A stretch of DNA of 64,000 bases from positions 2,176,973-2,240,972 of the forward strand of contig NZ_PDJD01000001.1 of assembly GCF_002563925.1 (NCBI RefSeq), in the 5' to 3' direction. Both the position numbers and the translations under genes were made by a program. Position 1 is the stretch's first letter; each line of letters opens with the position of its first letter. This DNA comes from Serinibacter salmoneus (GTDB lineage: Bacteria; Actinomycetota; Actinomycetes; Actinomycetales; Beutenbergiaceae). The notes beneath the pieces were generated by a model. The model made no database searches and was not told the DNA's origin. It saw only the letters and a program-made list of their open reading frames with translations. Below, piece after piece: positions 1 to 8,375 of this stretch.

Positions 1-1302
1 GACTGGGCCGTGATCGCCGAGCGACTGCACGCCGTCCCCTCCGCCCTGCAGGGGTACGCCCGCTCGCTGCGGGAGGCGGCCGACCGTGGGCTGATCGCGG
101 CTGAACGTCAGATCGACGCCGTGGCCGCCCAGTGCGACGCGCTCGCCGGGGACTCCTCGTTCTTCGTCTCGCTCGCCGAACGTGGCGCGGCCGCCGAGGG
201 GCGCGCATCGGCGAACGCCCTGCGCGCGGGCGCCGAGTCCGCGCGCGGCGCCTACGGCGCCCTCGCCGCCGTGCTGCGGCGCGAACTCGCACCGGTGGCA
301 CCCGGAGCCGATGGCGTGGGCCGGGAGCGCTACGCCCTGCACTCACGCTCCTTCCTGGGCGCCGAGGTGGACCTGGATGAGACGTACGAGTGGGGCCGCG
401 AGGAACTGGCCCGGGTGGTCGCCGAGCAGGAGGCTGTGGCCGCGGACCTGTACGGCGCGGGCACCACGCCCGAGGAGGCGATGAAGCGACTGGATGCCGA
501 ACCCGTCCGGGTGCTTCACGGCACCGAGGCACTGCGGGAGTGGATGCAGCGCACCGCGGACGAGGCCATCGAGGCCCTCGCCGGGAGCCAGTTCGACATC
601 CCCGGTCCGGTGCGGGCGCTGGAGTGCTGCATCGCGCCGACGCAGACGGGCGGCATCTACTACACGGGCCCCACGGACGACTTCTCCCGACCCGGGCGGA
701 TGTGGTGGTCGGTGCCGGCGGGCGTGGAGGAGTTCGGCACCTGGCGGGAGAAGACCACGGTCTACCACGAGGGTGTCCCCGGCCACCACCTGCAGATCGC
801 GCAGACCGTCTACCGACGCGAGGACCTGAACTCCTGGCGCCGCCTGATCTCCTGGGTCAGCGGGCACGGCGAGGGCTGGGCCCTGTACGCCGAGCGTCTG
901 ATGGCCGACCTGGGTTTCCTGGACGACCCGGGCGATCGGATGGGCATGCTGGACGCCCAGCGCCTGCGCTCGGCCCGCGTGGTGCTGGACATCGGTGTGC
1001 ACCTGGGCAAGCCGGCCCCCCGGGAGTTGGGGGGCGGGACCTGGGACGCGGAGAAGGCGCGCACGTTCCTGTACGCGAACGCGAACATGGCACCCGGCTT
1101 CCTGGACTTCGAACTCGACCGCTACCTGGGGTGGCCCGGGCAGGCGCCCTCCTACAAGGTCGGCCAGCGGCTGTGGGAGGAGATCCGTGAGGAGACCGCG
1201 GCCCGGGAGGGCGCCGCCTTCGACCTACGCGCCTTCCATCGCCGCGCTCTCGACCTCGGCTCGGTGGGGCTGTCCGTGCTGGCCGAGGGCATGCGCAGGT
1301 GA
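1..1302 (+). CDS. DUF885 family metallopeptidase-like protein (5' end outside window)
   Basis: The frame is open from the first base, so the gene begins upstream; the GTG at 10 is more likely an internal codon. About 433 residues are visible, whereas DUF885 proteins usually have 550-600. Counting from that GTG, HEGVPGHH lies at residues 253-260 and GHGEGWALYAE begins near residue 285; together they supply the His pair and distal Glu of a gluzincin-type zinc site. DUF885 proteins are thought to be peptidases, but few are characterised, so the substrate is unknown. No signal peptide can be judged because the N-terminus is missing. The stop overlaps the maf start by four bases (GTGA), so the two are probably co-transcribed. 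Confidence 0.85.
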   Translation, partial: DWAVIAERLHAVPSALQGYARSLREAADRGLIAAERQIDAVAAQCDALAGDSSFFVSLAERGAAAEGRASANALRAGAESARGAYGALAAVLRRELAPVAPGADGVGRERYALHSRSFLGAEVDLDETYEWGREELARVVAEQEAVAADLYGAGTTPEEAMKRLDAEPVRVLHGTEALREWMQRTADEAIEALAGSQFDIPGPVRALECCIAPTQTGGIYYTGPTDDFSRPGRMWWSVPAGVEEFGTWREKTTVYHEGVPGHHLQIAQTVYRREDLNSWRRLISWVSGHGEGWALYAERLMADLGFLDDPGDRMGMLDAQRLRSARVVLDIGVHLGKPAPRELGGGTWDAEKARTFLYANANMAPGFLDFELDRYLGWPGQAPSYKVGQRLWEEIREETAAREGAAFDLRAFHRRALDLGSVGLSVLAEGMRR

Positions 1303-1958
1303 GGCTGGTCCTCGCCTCGGCCTCCCCTGCTCGCGCGGCGCTGCTGCGCGCCGCAGGAATCGAGCCGATCATCGAGGTCTCCGCCGTGCAGGAGGACGCC
1401 GTGATCGCCGCCCGGCGCGCAGCCGGCACCGATCCGGGCGTGGCGGAGCAGGTGCTGCTGCTGGCTCGCGCCAAGGCGCAGGATGTCGCCACGCGTCTCG
1501 GGCACCCCGTGGCCGGGACCGCAGCGCAGGCGCCGCTGGTCCTGGGCTGCGACTCGCTGTTGGAGGTCGACGGCGTGGCCCGGGGGAAGCCGCACACTCC
1601 CGAACGCGCTCGGGAGTGGTGGCGCACCGTGTCCGGGCGCAGCGGTGTGCTGCACACCGGCCACCACCTGTGCCTGGGCGACCACCGCGCCGAGGCCGTC
1701 AGTTCCACCACCGTGCACTTCGCCGAGCTCGGCCCGGAGGAGGTCGACGCCTACGTCGCGACCGGTGAACCGCTGCAGGTGGCCGGCGCCTTCACGATCG
1801 ACGGCCTGGGTGGTGCGTTCATCGAACGGATCGAGGGTGATCATCACGGGGTGGTGGGCCTCTCGCTCCCGCTGCTGCGGACGCTGGTCTCACGTCTCGG
1901 CATCCCGTACCCTGCCCTGTGGACCGGGACAATCCACGGGGCAACGAACGACGGTTGA
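1299..1958 (+). CDS. maf: Maf family nucleoside triphosphate pyrophosphatase
   Basis: A 219-residue Maf protein. It is expected to hydrolyse non-canonical or excess nucleoside triphosphates to monophosphate plus pyrophosphate; in characterised homologs it is linked to modified-nucleotide clearance and division control. The family N-terminus is clear: the S-x-S-P-x-R loop at residues 7-12 (SASPAR) is followed by a leucine-rich helix. The conserved central GCDSLLEVDG...GKP block takes the place of the more common GADT version. The GTG start overlaps the preceding stop, and no other start gives the N-terminal motif. In many actinobacteria maf sits beside acyl-CoA carboxylase genes, as here. Confidence 0.9.
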   Translation: MRLVLASASPARAALLRAAGIEPIIEVSAVQEDAVIAARRAAGTDPGVAEQVLLLARAKAQDVATRLGHPVAGTAAQAPLVLGCDSLLEVDGVARGKPHTPERAREWWRTVSGRSGVLHTGHHLCLGDHRAEAVSSTTVHFAELGPEEVDAYVATGEPLQVAGAFTIDGLGGAFIERIEGDHHGVVGLSLPLLRTLVSRLGIPYPALWTGTIHGATNDG

Positions 1959-2101
1959 GCCCCGGTCCGTTGTAGGAATCACACAATGGTGCTGCCCGTG
2001 GCTTGCGGCGCACCACAGACTTGGCGACGCACCCCGATGCGGTGGGCAGCGCGCCGTCGGACTCCGATACCGTGAGCCGATCCGCGAGTTCAGGAGAGTG
2101 C

Positions 2102-3964
2102 ATGTCGCAGCAGGTGAGCCCCCCGGCCCGGGCCACGGATACCGAGTCGGCCATCACCGAGCAGGCGGCACGTCGGCCGGTCAACCGGGTGTTGATCGCC
2201 AACCGCGGGGAGATCGCCCTGCGGGTGGTGCGCGCGGTGCGCGACGCCGGTGGCGTCTCCATCGCGGTCTACTCCGACCCTGACCGTGACGCGCCGTTCG
2301 TCCGGCTCGCCGACGAGGCCTACGCCCTCGGCGGGGTGCGCGCCGCGGAGACCTACCTCGACGTCGCCAAGGTGCTCGATGCCGCACGCCGATCCGGCGC
2401 GGAGGCCATCCACCCCGGGTACGGCTTCCTCTCGGAGAACGCCGAGTTCGCCGCGGCGGTCCTGGACGCGGGCCTGACGTGGATCGGCCCCTCCCCCGAG
2501 GCGATCACGGCCCTCGGGGACAAGGTCTCGGCCCGTCACATCGCCGAACGCGCCGGCGCGCCGCTGGTGGCCGGCACACCCGACCCCGTGGCCGACGCCC
2601 AGGAGGTCGTGGCGTTCGCCCGCGAGTACGGCCTGCCGGTCGCCATCAAGGCCGCCTTCGGCGGCGGCGGTCGCGGGCTGAAGGTCGCACGTACGCTGGA
2701 GGAGATCCCCGAGCTCTTCGCCTCCGCCACGCGCGAGGCGGTCGCCGCGTTCGGGCGCGGTGAGTGCTTCGTGGAGCGCTTCCTCGACCGCCCCCGTCAC
2801 GTGGAGACCCAGTGCCTGGCCGATGACTACGGCCAGGTGGTCGTGGTCTCCACCCGCGACTGCTCGCTGCAGCGGCGTCACCAGAAGCTCGTCGAGGAAG
2901 CCCCCGCGCCGTTCCTCACCCCAGCGCAGCAGGTCGAACTCGACCGTGCCTCACGCGCCATCCTGCGCGAGGCCGGGTACTCCGGCGCGGGCACGTGCGA
3001 GTTCCTCATCGGCGCGGACGGCACGCTGTCCTTCCTGGAGGTCAACACCCGCCTGCAGGTGGAGCACTGCGTCTCCGAGGAGATCACCGGGATCGACCTG
3101 GTGCGCGAGCAGTTGCGGATCGCCGCCGGTGAACCGCTGGGCTACGACACCGTGACCTCCCGCGGGCACAGCATGGAGTTCCGGATTAACGGTGAGGACC
3201 CCGCGGCAGGGTTCCTGCCGCGGCCCGGCACGCCCACCACGATCACCTGGCCGGGAGGCCCCGGCGTCCGGGTGGATGCCGGCATCGCGCCCGGCCAGCC
3301 GGTCACCGGCAACTACGACTCGATGATCGCCAAGATCATCGTCACCGGCGCCACCCGGCGTCAGGTCATCGAACGTGCTCGGCGCGCGCTGGCCGAGACC
3401 GAGATCATCGGCATCCCCACCGTGCTGCCGTTCCACCGCGCCGTGCTGCGGGAGGAGGCGTTCGTGGCCGATCCCGATTCCGGTTACGACACCCTCGGGG
3501 TGTGGACCACGTGGATCGAGTCCGAGATGGCACCGCGCCTGGCGCACTTGGCGCCCTCGGCGCCCGCCGCCGCCGAGGAGCCGGAGGAGGATGCCGTCGA
3601 GCGTGTGGTCGTGGAGGTGGGTGGCAAGCGCCTGGAGGTGGTGCTGCCCGCCTCGTTGGGCGGCTTCGGCGCCTCCGGTGCCGCGCGCGCCCGCACCAGG
3701 CCGGGTCGTCCCCGCGCCATGGGTCGCTCGGGCGGCGGTGCCAGCAACGCAGCGGCCATGACGGCGCCCATGCAGGGCACGATCGTGAAGGTGGCCGTGG
3801 CCGAGGGGGACACGGTGGCGCAGGGCGACCTCGTGGTGGTCCTCGAGGCCATGAAGATGGAGCAGCCCCTCCTGGCCCACCGAGCCGGGACCGTCACCTC
3901 CCTGAGCGCCACCGTCGGCGGCGGGGTCTCCGCCGGGGCCGTGATCTGCGAGATCACCGCCTGA
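2102..3964 (+). CDS. accA3: Acetyl/propionyl-CoA carboxylase alpha subunit (biotin carboxylase-BCCP)
   Basis: A 620-residue alpha chain of an acyl-CoA carboxylase; it carboxylates its own biotin with ATP and bicarbonate and hands the carboxyl to a separate beta subunit, making malonyl- or methylmalonyl-CoA for fatty-acid synthesis. The order is: biotin carboxylase N-domain ([13 protein letters not shown]), ATP-grasp with a glycine-rich loop near residues 183-195, biotin carboxylase C-domain, an Ala/Arg-rich linker, then a biotinyl domain with EAMKME. The biotinylated lysine is K585. The ATG at 2102 was chosen over an in-frame TTG at 2003 because it has a good AGGAGAG ribosome site and matches the family N-terminus. 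No beta subunit gene is in the window. Confidence 0.93.
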   Translation: MSQQVSPPARATDTESAITEQAARRPVNRVLIANRGEIALRVVRAVRDAGGVSIAVYSDPDRDAPFVRLADEAYALGGVRAAETYLDVAKVLDAARRSGAEAIHPGYGFLSENAEFAAAVLDAGLTWIGPSPEAITALGDKVSARHIAERAGAPLVAGTPDPVADAQEVVAFAREYGLPVAIKAAFGGGGRGLKVARTLEEIPELFASATREAVAAFGRGECFVERFLDRPRHVETQCLADDYGQVVVVSTRDCSLQRRHQKLVEEAPAPFLTPAQQVELDRASRAILREAGYSGAGTCEFLIGADGTLSFLEVNTRLQVEHCVSEEITGIDLVREQLRIAAGEPLGYDTVTSRGHSMEFRINGEDPAAGFLPRPGTPTTITWPGGPGVRVDAGIAPGQPVTGNYDSMIAKIIVTGATRRQVIERARRALAETEIIGIPTVLPFHRAVLREEAFVADPDSGYDTLGVWTTWIESEMAPRLAHLAPSAPAAAEEPEEDAVERVVVEVGGKRLEVVLPASLGGFGASGAARARTRPGRPRAMGRSGGGASNAAAMTAPMQGTIVKVAVAEGDTVAQGDLVVVLEAMKMEQPLLAHRAGTVTSLSATVGGGVSAGAVICEITA

Positions 3965-4031
3965 GCACCCCGCCCGCGGACTCTCCGCGCCCGGCCTCGG
4001 CCCCGAGCCGCGCGCCTGGCACGATGGGGAC

Positions 4032-4937
4032 GTGACCCGCGATGTGAACGACGCCTGGGTGGAGTGCGCCTGCGGCGCCCGGCACTGGGGCCGCCAGGGC
4101 GCGGCCGGTCTGGCGCTGGCGGACGAGGGCGCGCTCGTCCTGCAGCATCGCAGCGCGCGAAGCCACCACGGCGGCACCTGGGGCCTACCGGGTGGCGCCG
4201 TCCAGCACGGCGAGTCCTCACTCGCTGCCGCCCTGCGGGAGGCGCAGGAGGAGACCTCCCTCCCACCGAGCGCCGCCCGTCCCCATGCCACGATCGTGCT
4301 GGATCACGGCACTTGGCGGTACACGACCGTGCTCGCCCATGCGAGCGTGCCGCGGCCCCGGGTGCGCCCGGTGGACTGGGAGTCCGACGACGTGGCGTGG
4401 GTCGCACAGGAGGAGATCGCCGAGCGCGAGCTCCTGCCTGCGTTCGCGGATGCGTGGCCCACGATCCGGCGGTTGCTCCAGGCACGCCCGCTCCTGGTGG
4501 TGGATGCCGCCAACGTGGTCGGGTCCGTGCCCGACGGCTGGTGGCGCGATCGCGCGGGAGCCGCCACGCGCCTCCTGGCCTCGATCCGCTCGGCCTCCCG
4601 GGGCGGGTTCCCCGCCGCGTGGTTCGCCCTCGAGGGTGCCGTGCTCGCCTGGCCGCGCATCGTGGTGGTCCTGGAAGGGGCGGCGCGCGGTGCCTGCGAA
4701 CCCGCCACCGATGACACGGCCCCGACGCACCGGCCAGCCTTCCGCACGCCGCAGGTACTACGAGCCGAGCGGGACGGCGACACGGCGGTGGCCGATCTGC
4801 TCGGCGGCCTACCGCCCCTCGAGCGGGAGCACGCGGCGCTGGTCACCGCGGACCGGGGACTGCGCGCGCGCACCGCAGGAACGAGACACCTCGGGCCGGG
4901 CACATTCCGCTCCGCGCTGCGTACCCTAGAGGGATGA
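4032..4937 (+). CDS. NUDIX hydrolase fused to a NYN/PIN-like nuclease domain
   Basis: A 301-residue two-domain protein. The N-terminal half has a near-consensus NUDIX box (GGAVQHGE, then REAQEE), implying hydrolysis of a nucleoside-diphosphate-linked substrate; the last Gly of the box is replaced. A cysteine pair (CACG) occurs before the domain. The C-terminal half starts with [19 protein letters not shown] and carries later acidic motifs (DGDTAVADL and VTADRGL). This resembles the NYN/PIN-like family of short actinobacterial proteins that usually stand alone, so a metal-dependent nuclease fold is inferred. The substrate of either half is unknown. The stop overlaps dapD (ATGA). Confidence 0.75.
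   Translation: MTRDVNDAWVECACGARHWGRQGAAGLALADEGALVLQHRSARSHHGGTWGLPGGAVQHGESSLAAALREAQEETSLPPSAARPHATIVLDHGTWRYTTVLAHASVPRPRVRPVDWESDDVAWVAQEEIAERELLPAFADAWPTIRRLLQARPLLVVDAANVVGSVPDGWWRDRAGAATRLLASIRSASRGGFPAAWFALEGAVLAWPRIVVVLEGAARGACEPATDDTAPTHRPAFRTPQVLRAERDGDTAVADLLGGLPPLEREHAALVTADRGLRARTAGTRHLGPGTFRSALRTLEG
4922..4927 (+). promoter_or_regulatory. Candidate internal -10 box for a leaderless dapD transcript
   Basis: TACCCT matches the actinobacterial TANNNT -10 consensus and lies six bases before the dapD ATG. That spacing would place the transcription start at or next to the A of the ATG, inside the last codons of the NUDIX-NYN gene. No convincing -35 box was seen. If real, dapD can be expressed separately from the upstream gene. 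Confidence 0.4.
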
Positions 4938-5914
4938 CTCGACACGCCTGGGGCATCGGCCTTGCGACCATCTCGGAGATCTCCGACACCATCCTGGACA
5001 CCTGGTTCCCCTCCCCGCAGCTCGGGCAGGACCCGGGCGGCGGCCCGTGGGACACCCCGGCGGACCTGCAGGCGCTGGAGACCTCCGACCCCGACCGCCG
5101 GGTGCGCCGCCGCATCCGGCGGGTGGTCATCGACCTGGACGCGCCGCCCGCGGACGCGAGCGACGCCTACCTGCGGCTGCACCTGCTCTCCCACCGCCTC
5201 GTGGAGCCGAACTCGATCAACCTCGACGGGTTGTTCGGGGTGCTCACCAACGTGGTGTGGACCTCCGCCGGTCCCTGCGATGTGACCGACTTCGAGGCCA
5301 CCCGGATGCGCCTGCTGGCGCGTCACCCCGGCCTGACCGTCGAGAGCATCGACAAGTTCCCGCGGATGGTCGACTACGTCACCCCCACCGGGGTGCGCAT
5401 CGGGGATGCCTCCCGCGTGCGCCTGGGCGCTCACCTGGCGCCCGGCACCACCGTGATGCACGAGGGCTTCGTCAACTTCAACGCCGGATCGCTGGGCACG
5501 TCGATGATCGAGGGCCGGGTCTCCCAGGGCGTGGTCGTGGGCGACGGCTCGGACATCGGCGGCGGCGCCTCGATCATGGGCACGCTCTCGGGCGGCGGCA
5601 AGGAGCGCGTCGTCATCGGTCGCAACTGCCTGCTCGGCGCGAACGCGGGCCTGGGCATCAGCCTCGGCGACGGCTGCGTCGTCGAGGCCGGCCTGTACCT
5701 CACCGCGGGTACCAAGGTGCGGGTGCTGGGCGACCTGGGCGTGGACGTCTCCCACGCGAAGCGGGACGACGACGGTACCCCCCTGCTCTCGGCGCGCGCC
5801 CTGTCCGGTGCCACCTTCCTGCTCTTCCGCCGCCACTCCGTCACGGGCGCGGTCGAGGCCCTCCCGCGGGGCGAGCGGACCGTGGAGCTGAACGCCGCGC
5901 TGCACGCGCACTGA
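4934..5914 (+). CDS. dapD: 2,3,4,5-tetrahydropyridine-2,6-dicarboxylate N-succinyltransferase
   Basis: A 326-residue DapD of the actinobacterial type. It succinylates tetrahydrodipicolinate using succinyl-CoA, the committed acyl step toward meso-diaminopimelate and lysine. The N-terminus ([21 protein letters not shown]) is characteristic of the actinobacterial branch. Residues of about 150-270 show the hexapeptide repeats of a left-handed beta-helix (for example [20 protein letters not shown]). The next enzyme of the succinylase route, DapC, lies about 2.5 kb away on the other strand, so the window encodes two consecutive steps. The ATG start overlaps the previous stop and may also have its own leaderless promoter. 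Confidence 0.95.
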   Translation: MTRHAWGIGLATISEISDTILDTWFPSPQLGQDPGGGPWDTPADLQALETSDPDRRVRRRIRRVVIDLDAPPADASDAYLRLHLLSHRLVEPNSINLDGLFGVLTNVVWTSAGPCDVTDFEATRMRLLARHPGLTVESIDKFPRMVDYVTPTGVRIGDASRVRLGAHLAPGTTVMHEGFVNFNAGSLGTSMIEGRVSQGVVVGDGSDIGGGASIMGTLSGGGKERVVIGRNCLLGANAGLGISLGDGCVVEAGLYLTAGTKVRVLGDLGVDVSHAKRDDDGTPLLSARALSGATFLLFRRHSVTGAVEALPRGERTVELNAALHAH

Positions 5915-5947
5915 CCCGCTCGCTCGATCCTTGAAGGCACACGCCGG

Positions 5948-6832
5948 ATGAACCAGGCCCGCGGGCGACGGGGCGCTCGCCTCGGCGCCACCGTGAGCGT
6001 GGTCGTGGTCCTGCTCGTGATCGGCGCCGTCGTGATCACCGGCATCGTGGCGGCGCTGCGGTGGGGGGACGCCCACATCGCGAGCGGCCGGTGCAGCGCC
6101 GGCGGCCACTGGCTGGAGGCGGACCAGACCGCGAATGCCGCGCTGATCGTGGGGACCACCCTCAGGCGTGACCTGCCCGCACGCGCGGGCACGATCGGCA
6201 TCGCCACAGCGATGCAGGAGTCCAGGATGCGGCCGATCGACTACGGCGATCGGGACTCCCTGGGGATGTTCCAGCAGCGGCCCTCGCAGGGCTGGGGGAC
6301 CCCGGAGCAGGTGCAGGACCCGGTGTACGCCACGGAGACGTTCTTCGACCACCTGGTGCGGGTGCCCGACTACACCGAGCTCGAGGTCACGGTCGCCGCG
6401 CAGGCGGTGCAACGCAGCGCCTTCCCCGACGCCTACGCCCAGCACGAGGACCTGGCCCGCGCGTTCGCCTCGGCGCTGACCGGATGGTCCCCCGCCGCTC
6501 TCACCTGCGACCTGGACCCCGTGTCGCACCAGGACGAGGAGGCCACCGAGTCGGTGGCGCAGGAGGCCGCCACGCTCCTGGCGCGAGACCTCGGCCTGGA
6601 GGGTCAGGTGACGGCGGACCTCCTACGGGTGGACGCCACGAGTCTGCCGGGCGCCGATGGGGACGCCGGGCGCGCCGCATGGGCGGTGGCCGCGTGGGCG
6701 GTGGCCACGGCTCCGGTCACCGCCGTGGGGACCGTCCAGGTCGCCGATCGGGCCTGGCACCGCGGTGAGGAAGGCTGGCAGGAGGTGCCCGGTGAGCCGG
6801 TGCCGGCGGGCACGGTCAGGATCGGGGCCTGA
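5948..6832 (+). CDS. Membrane-anchored, lysozyme-like hypothetical protein
   Basis: A 294-residue protein with an Arg-rich start, one transmembrane segment at about residues 13-37 and an extracytoplasmic remainder (signal-anchor topology). The segment with ATAMQESRM (E91), then GDRDSLGMFQQRPSQGWGT and a later FFDHLV, resembles a lytic-transglycosylase/lysozyme-like fold: an active-site-like Glu after a helix, followed by a Ser-Leu-Gly-x-Phe-Gln motif. This family is widespread in actinobacteria as a hypothetical protein. A peptidoglycan-cleaving role is inferred, not shown, though a position right after dapD in the peptidoglycan precursor pathway fits. The last 100 residues are Ala/Glu-rich with no recognisable domain. 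Confidence 0.7.
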   Translation: MNQARGRRGARLGATVSVVVVLLVIGAVVITGIVAALRWGDAHIASGRCSAGGHWLEADQTANAALIVGTTLRRDLPARAGTIGIATAMQESRMRPIDYGDRDSLGMFQQRPSQGWGTPEQVQDPVYATETFFDHLVRVPDYTELEVTVAAQAVQRSAFPDAYAQHEDLARAFASALTGWSPAALTCDLDPVSHQDEEATESVAQEAATLLARDLGLEGQVTADLLRVDATSLPGADGDAGRAAWAVAAWAVATAPVTAVGTVQVADRAWHRGEEGWQEVPGEPVPAGTVRIGA

Positions 6833-6836
6833 GGGG

Positions 6837-6876
6837 CCCGCGCCCGACCCGTGGCCCCCGCGCCCAACCCGTGGCC
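6837..6876. repeat. Two adjacent 20-bp direct repeats downstream of the lysozyme-like gene
   Basis: Two back-to-back copies (6837-6856 and 6857-6876) of CCCGCGCCC(G/A)ACCCGTGGCC differ at one base. They lie between convergent genes, and the second copy supplies the left arm of the terminator hairpin. This looks like a local duplication. Confidence 0.7.
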
Positions 6877-6886
6877 TACGGCCACG
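6870..6886. terminator. Short hairpin between convergent genes
   Basis: A perfect 7-bp stem (CGTGGCC/GGCCACG) with a three-base loop (TAC) lies in the 96-base gap between the convergent lysozyme-like gene and gltA. There is no T-run on either side, which is common for GC-rich actinobacterial terminators. It could serve both strands. Confidence 0.45.
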
Positions 6887-6928
6887 TGCTCGGCGCGGGA
6901 GCCACGATCTCGCGGTGGCGGGGTGGGC

Positions 6929-8218
6929 CTACCGCTCGGCCATGGGCACGTAGCCGCGCATGGCAGGCCCGGTGTACACCTGGCGCGGACGGGCGATCCG
7001 GGTGGAGGGGTCGTGCATCATCTCGCGCCACTGCGCGATCCATCCCGGCATCCGCCCCAGCGCGAACAGTGGTGTGAACATCGAGGTCGGGAACCCGATG
7101 GCGCGGTAGATCAGACCCGTGTAGAAGTCGACGTTCGGGTAGAGCTTGCGCTGCACGAAGTAGTCGTCGTTGAGCGCCACGTCCTCGAGTTCACGCGCCA
7201 GGTCCAGGAGGTCATCGCTCATCCCGAGCGATCCGAGCACCTCGTCCGCGGCCGACTTCACGATCGCCGCGCGCGGGTCGTAGTTCTTGTACACGCGGTG
7301 GCCGAAGCCCATCAGCCGCACGTCGCTGCTCTTGTCCTTCACCTTGTTCACGAAGGTGTTCACGTCGCCGTGCGTGTCCCGGATCTCCTCCAGCATGGTC
7401 AGCACGGCCTCGTTCGCGCCGCCGTGCAGCGGGCCGGACAGGGCGTTGATGCCGGCAGCCACCGAGAGGAAGAGGTTCGCGTGAGCCGAGCCCACGTTGC
7501 GCACCGTGGCGGTGGAGCAGTTCTGCTCGTGGTCGGCGTGCAGCAGCAGCAGCTTGTCCATCGCGGAGACGACCTCGTCGGGGACCTCCGGGTCGCGCAC
7601 CTCGTGCAGCGCCATCCGCAGGAAGTCGCGCACGAACCCGTTCTCCGGCTCCGCGTCTGGCATGCGCTGCCCACGCGTGTGCCGCAGCACGTAGGCCACG
7701 ATGGTCGGCAGTTTGGCGAGCAGCAGGACGGTCGCGAGCTCCTCGACGTCCTCACCGGCCACCTCGAACACCTCGGGGTAGAACCCCGGGAGCGCGGAGA
7801 CCGCGGAGGAGATGATCGCCATCGGGTGGGCACTGCGGGGGAAGGAGGCGATGAGGCGGCGGAAGTCCTCGTGCACGTGCGTGTGCCGCAGCACCCGGGT
7901 CTCGAAGGCCTCGAACTGCTCCGTGCTGGGCAGTTCGCCCTTGCCGAGCAGGTAGGAGGTCTCCAGGTAACCGGAATGCTGGGCGAGTTCCTCGATCGGG
8001 TAGCCGCGATAGCGCAGGATGCCTTCGGCGCCGTCGATGAAGGTGATGCCCGACTGGCAGTTGGCCGTGTTCCCGAAACCCGGGTCGTAGGTCACGTCAC
8101 CAGTCGTACCCAGCAACCGCTGGATCGACAGGCCGTCATTGCCCTCCACCGCGCTGACGCGCTCCAGGGTGAGCGTGGTCTCGCCGACGCTCAGGGTGGC
8201 GTCGCTCGTTCCCGACAT
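6929..8218 (-). CDS. gltA: Citrate synthase
   Basis: A 429-residue type II citrate synthase condensing acetyl-CoA and oxaloacetate at the entry to the TCA cycle. Catalytic surroundings are visible: GPLHGGANEAVL with the first active-site His, MGFGHRVYKNYDPRA with the second, and downstream the Asp region before the C-terminal PMAER. The N-terminal beta domain typical of the hexameric bacterial enzymes is present (about residues 1-60). Length is as expected. It is a single gene, facing the lysozyme-like gene convergently, with a 157-base upstream region holding repeated TCTCATG boxes. Confidence 0.96.
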   Translation of the reverse strand: MSGTSDATLSVGETTLTLERVSAVEGNDGLSIQRLLGTTGDVTYDPGFGNTANCQSGITFIDGAEGILRYRGYPIEELAQHSGYLETSYLLGKGELPSTEQFEAFETRVLRHTHVHEDFRRLIASFPRSAHPMAIISSAVSALPGFYPEVFEVAGEDVEELATVLLLAKLPTIVAYVLRHTRGQRMPDAEPENGFVRDFLRMALHEVRDPEVPDEVVSAMDKLLLLHADHEQNCSTATVRNVGSAHANLFLSVAAGINALSGPLHGGANEAVLTMLEEIRDTHGDVNTFVNKVKDKSSDVRLMGFGHRVYKNYDPRAAIVKSAADEVLGSLGMSDDLLDLARELEDVALNDDYFVQRKLYPNVDFYTGLIYRAIGFPTSMFTPLFALGRMPGWIAQWREMMHDPSTRIARPRQVYTGPAMRGYVPMAER

Positions 8219-8280
8219 TGGGTCTCCGTTTCGGTCGTCGCGGACAGTCAGAGGTATGCCTGATAGCGGGTAGGGCCGGA

Positions 8281-8350
8281 CATGAGAGTCCTTATGAGTT
8301 TCTCATGCCGAGCCCAAAAACCTGTCGCGATTGTCTCATGTTCTCGTGAG
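8281..8350. promoter_or_regulatory. Repeated TCTCATG boxes upstream of gltA
   Basis: TCTCATG occurs at 8301-8307 and 8334-8340 on the plus strand and inverted at 8281-8287. One copy forms the palindrome ATGAGTTTCTCAT (8294-8306); another is part of the imperfect palindrome CTCATG-TTCT-CGTGAG just downstream. The region is less GC-rich than its surroundings and lies between dapC and the gltA start, both leftward genes. It is a plausible operator array for gltA; the regulator is unknown. Confidence 0.35.
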
Positions 8351-8375
8351 GCGGCGACCGCAGCCGCTGGGTAGG

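Noticed and set aside
6851-8263. 470-codon plus-strand frame opposite gltA
   Set aside because: Antisense to a citrate synthase with all catalytic residues.
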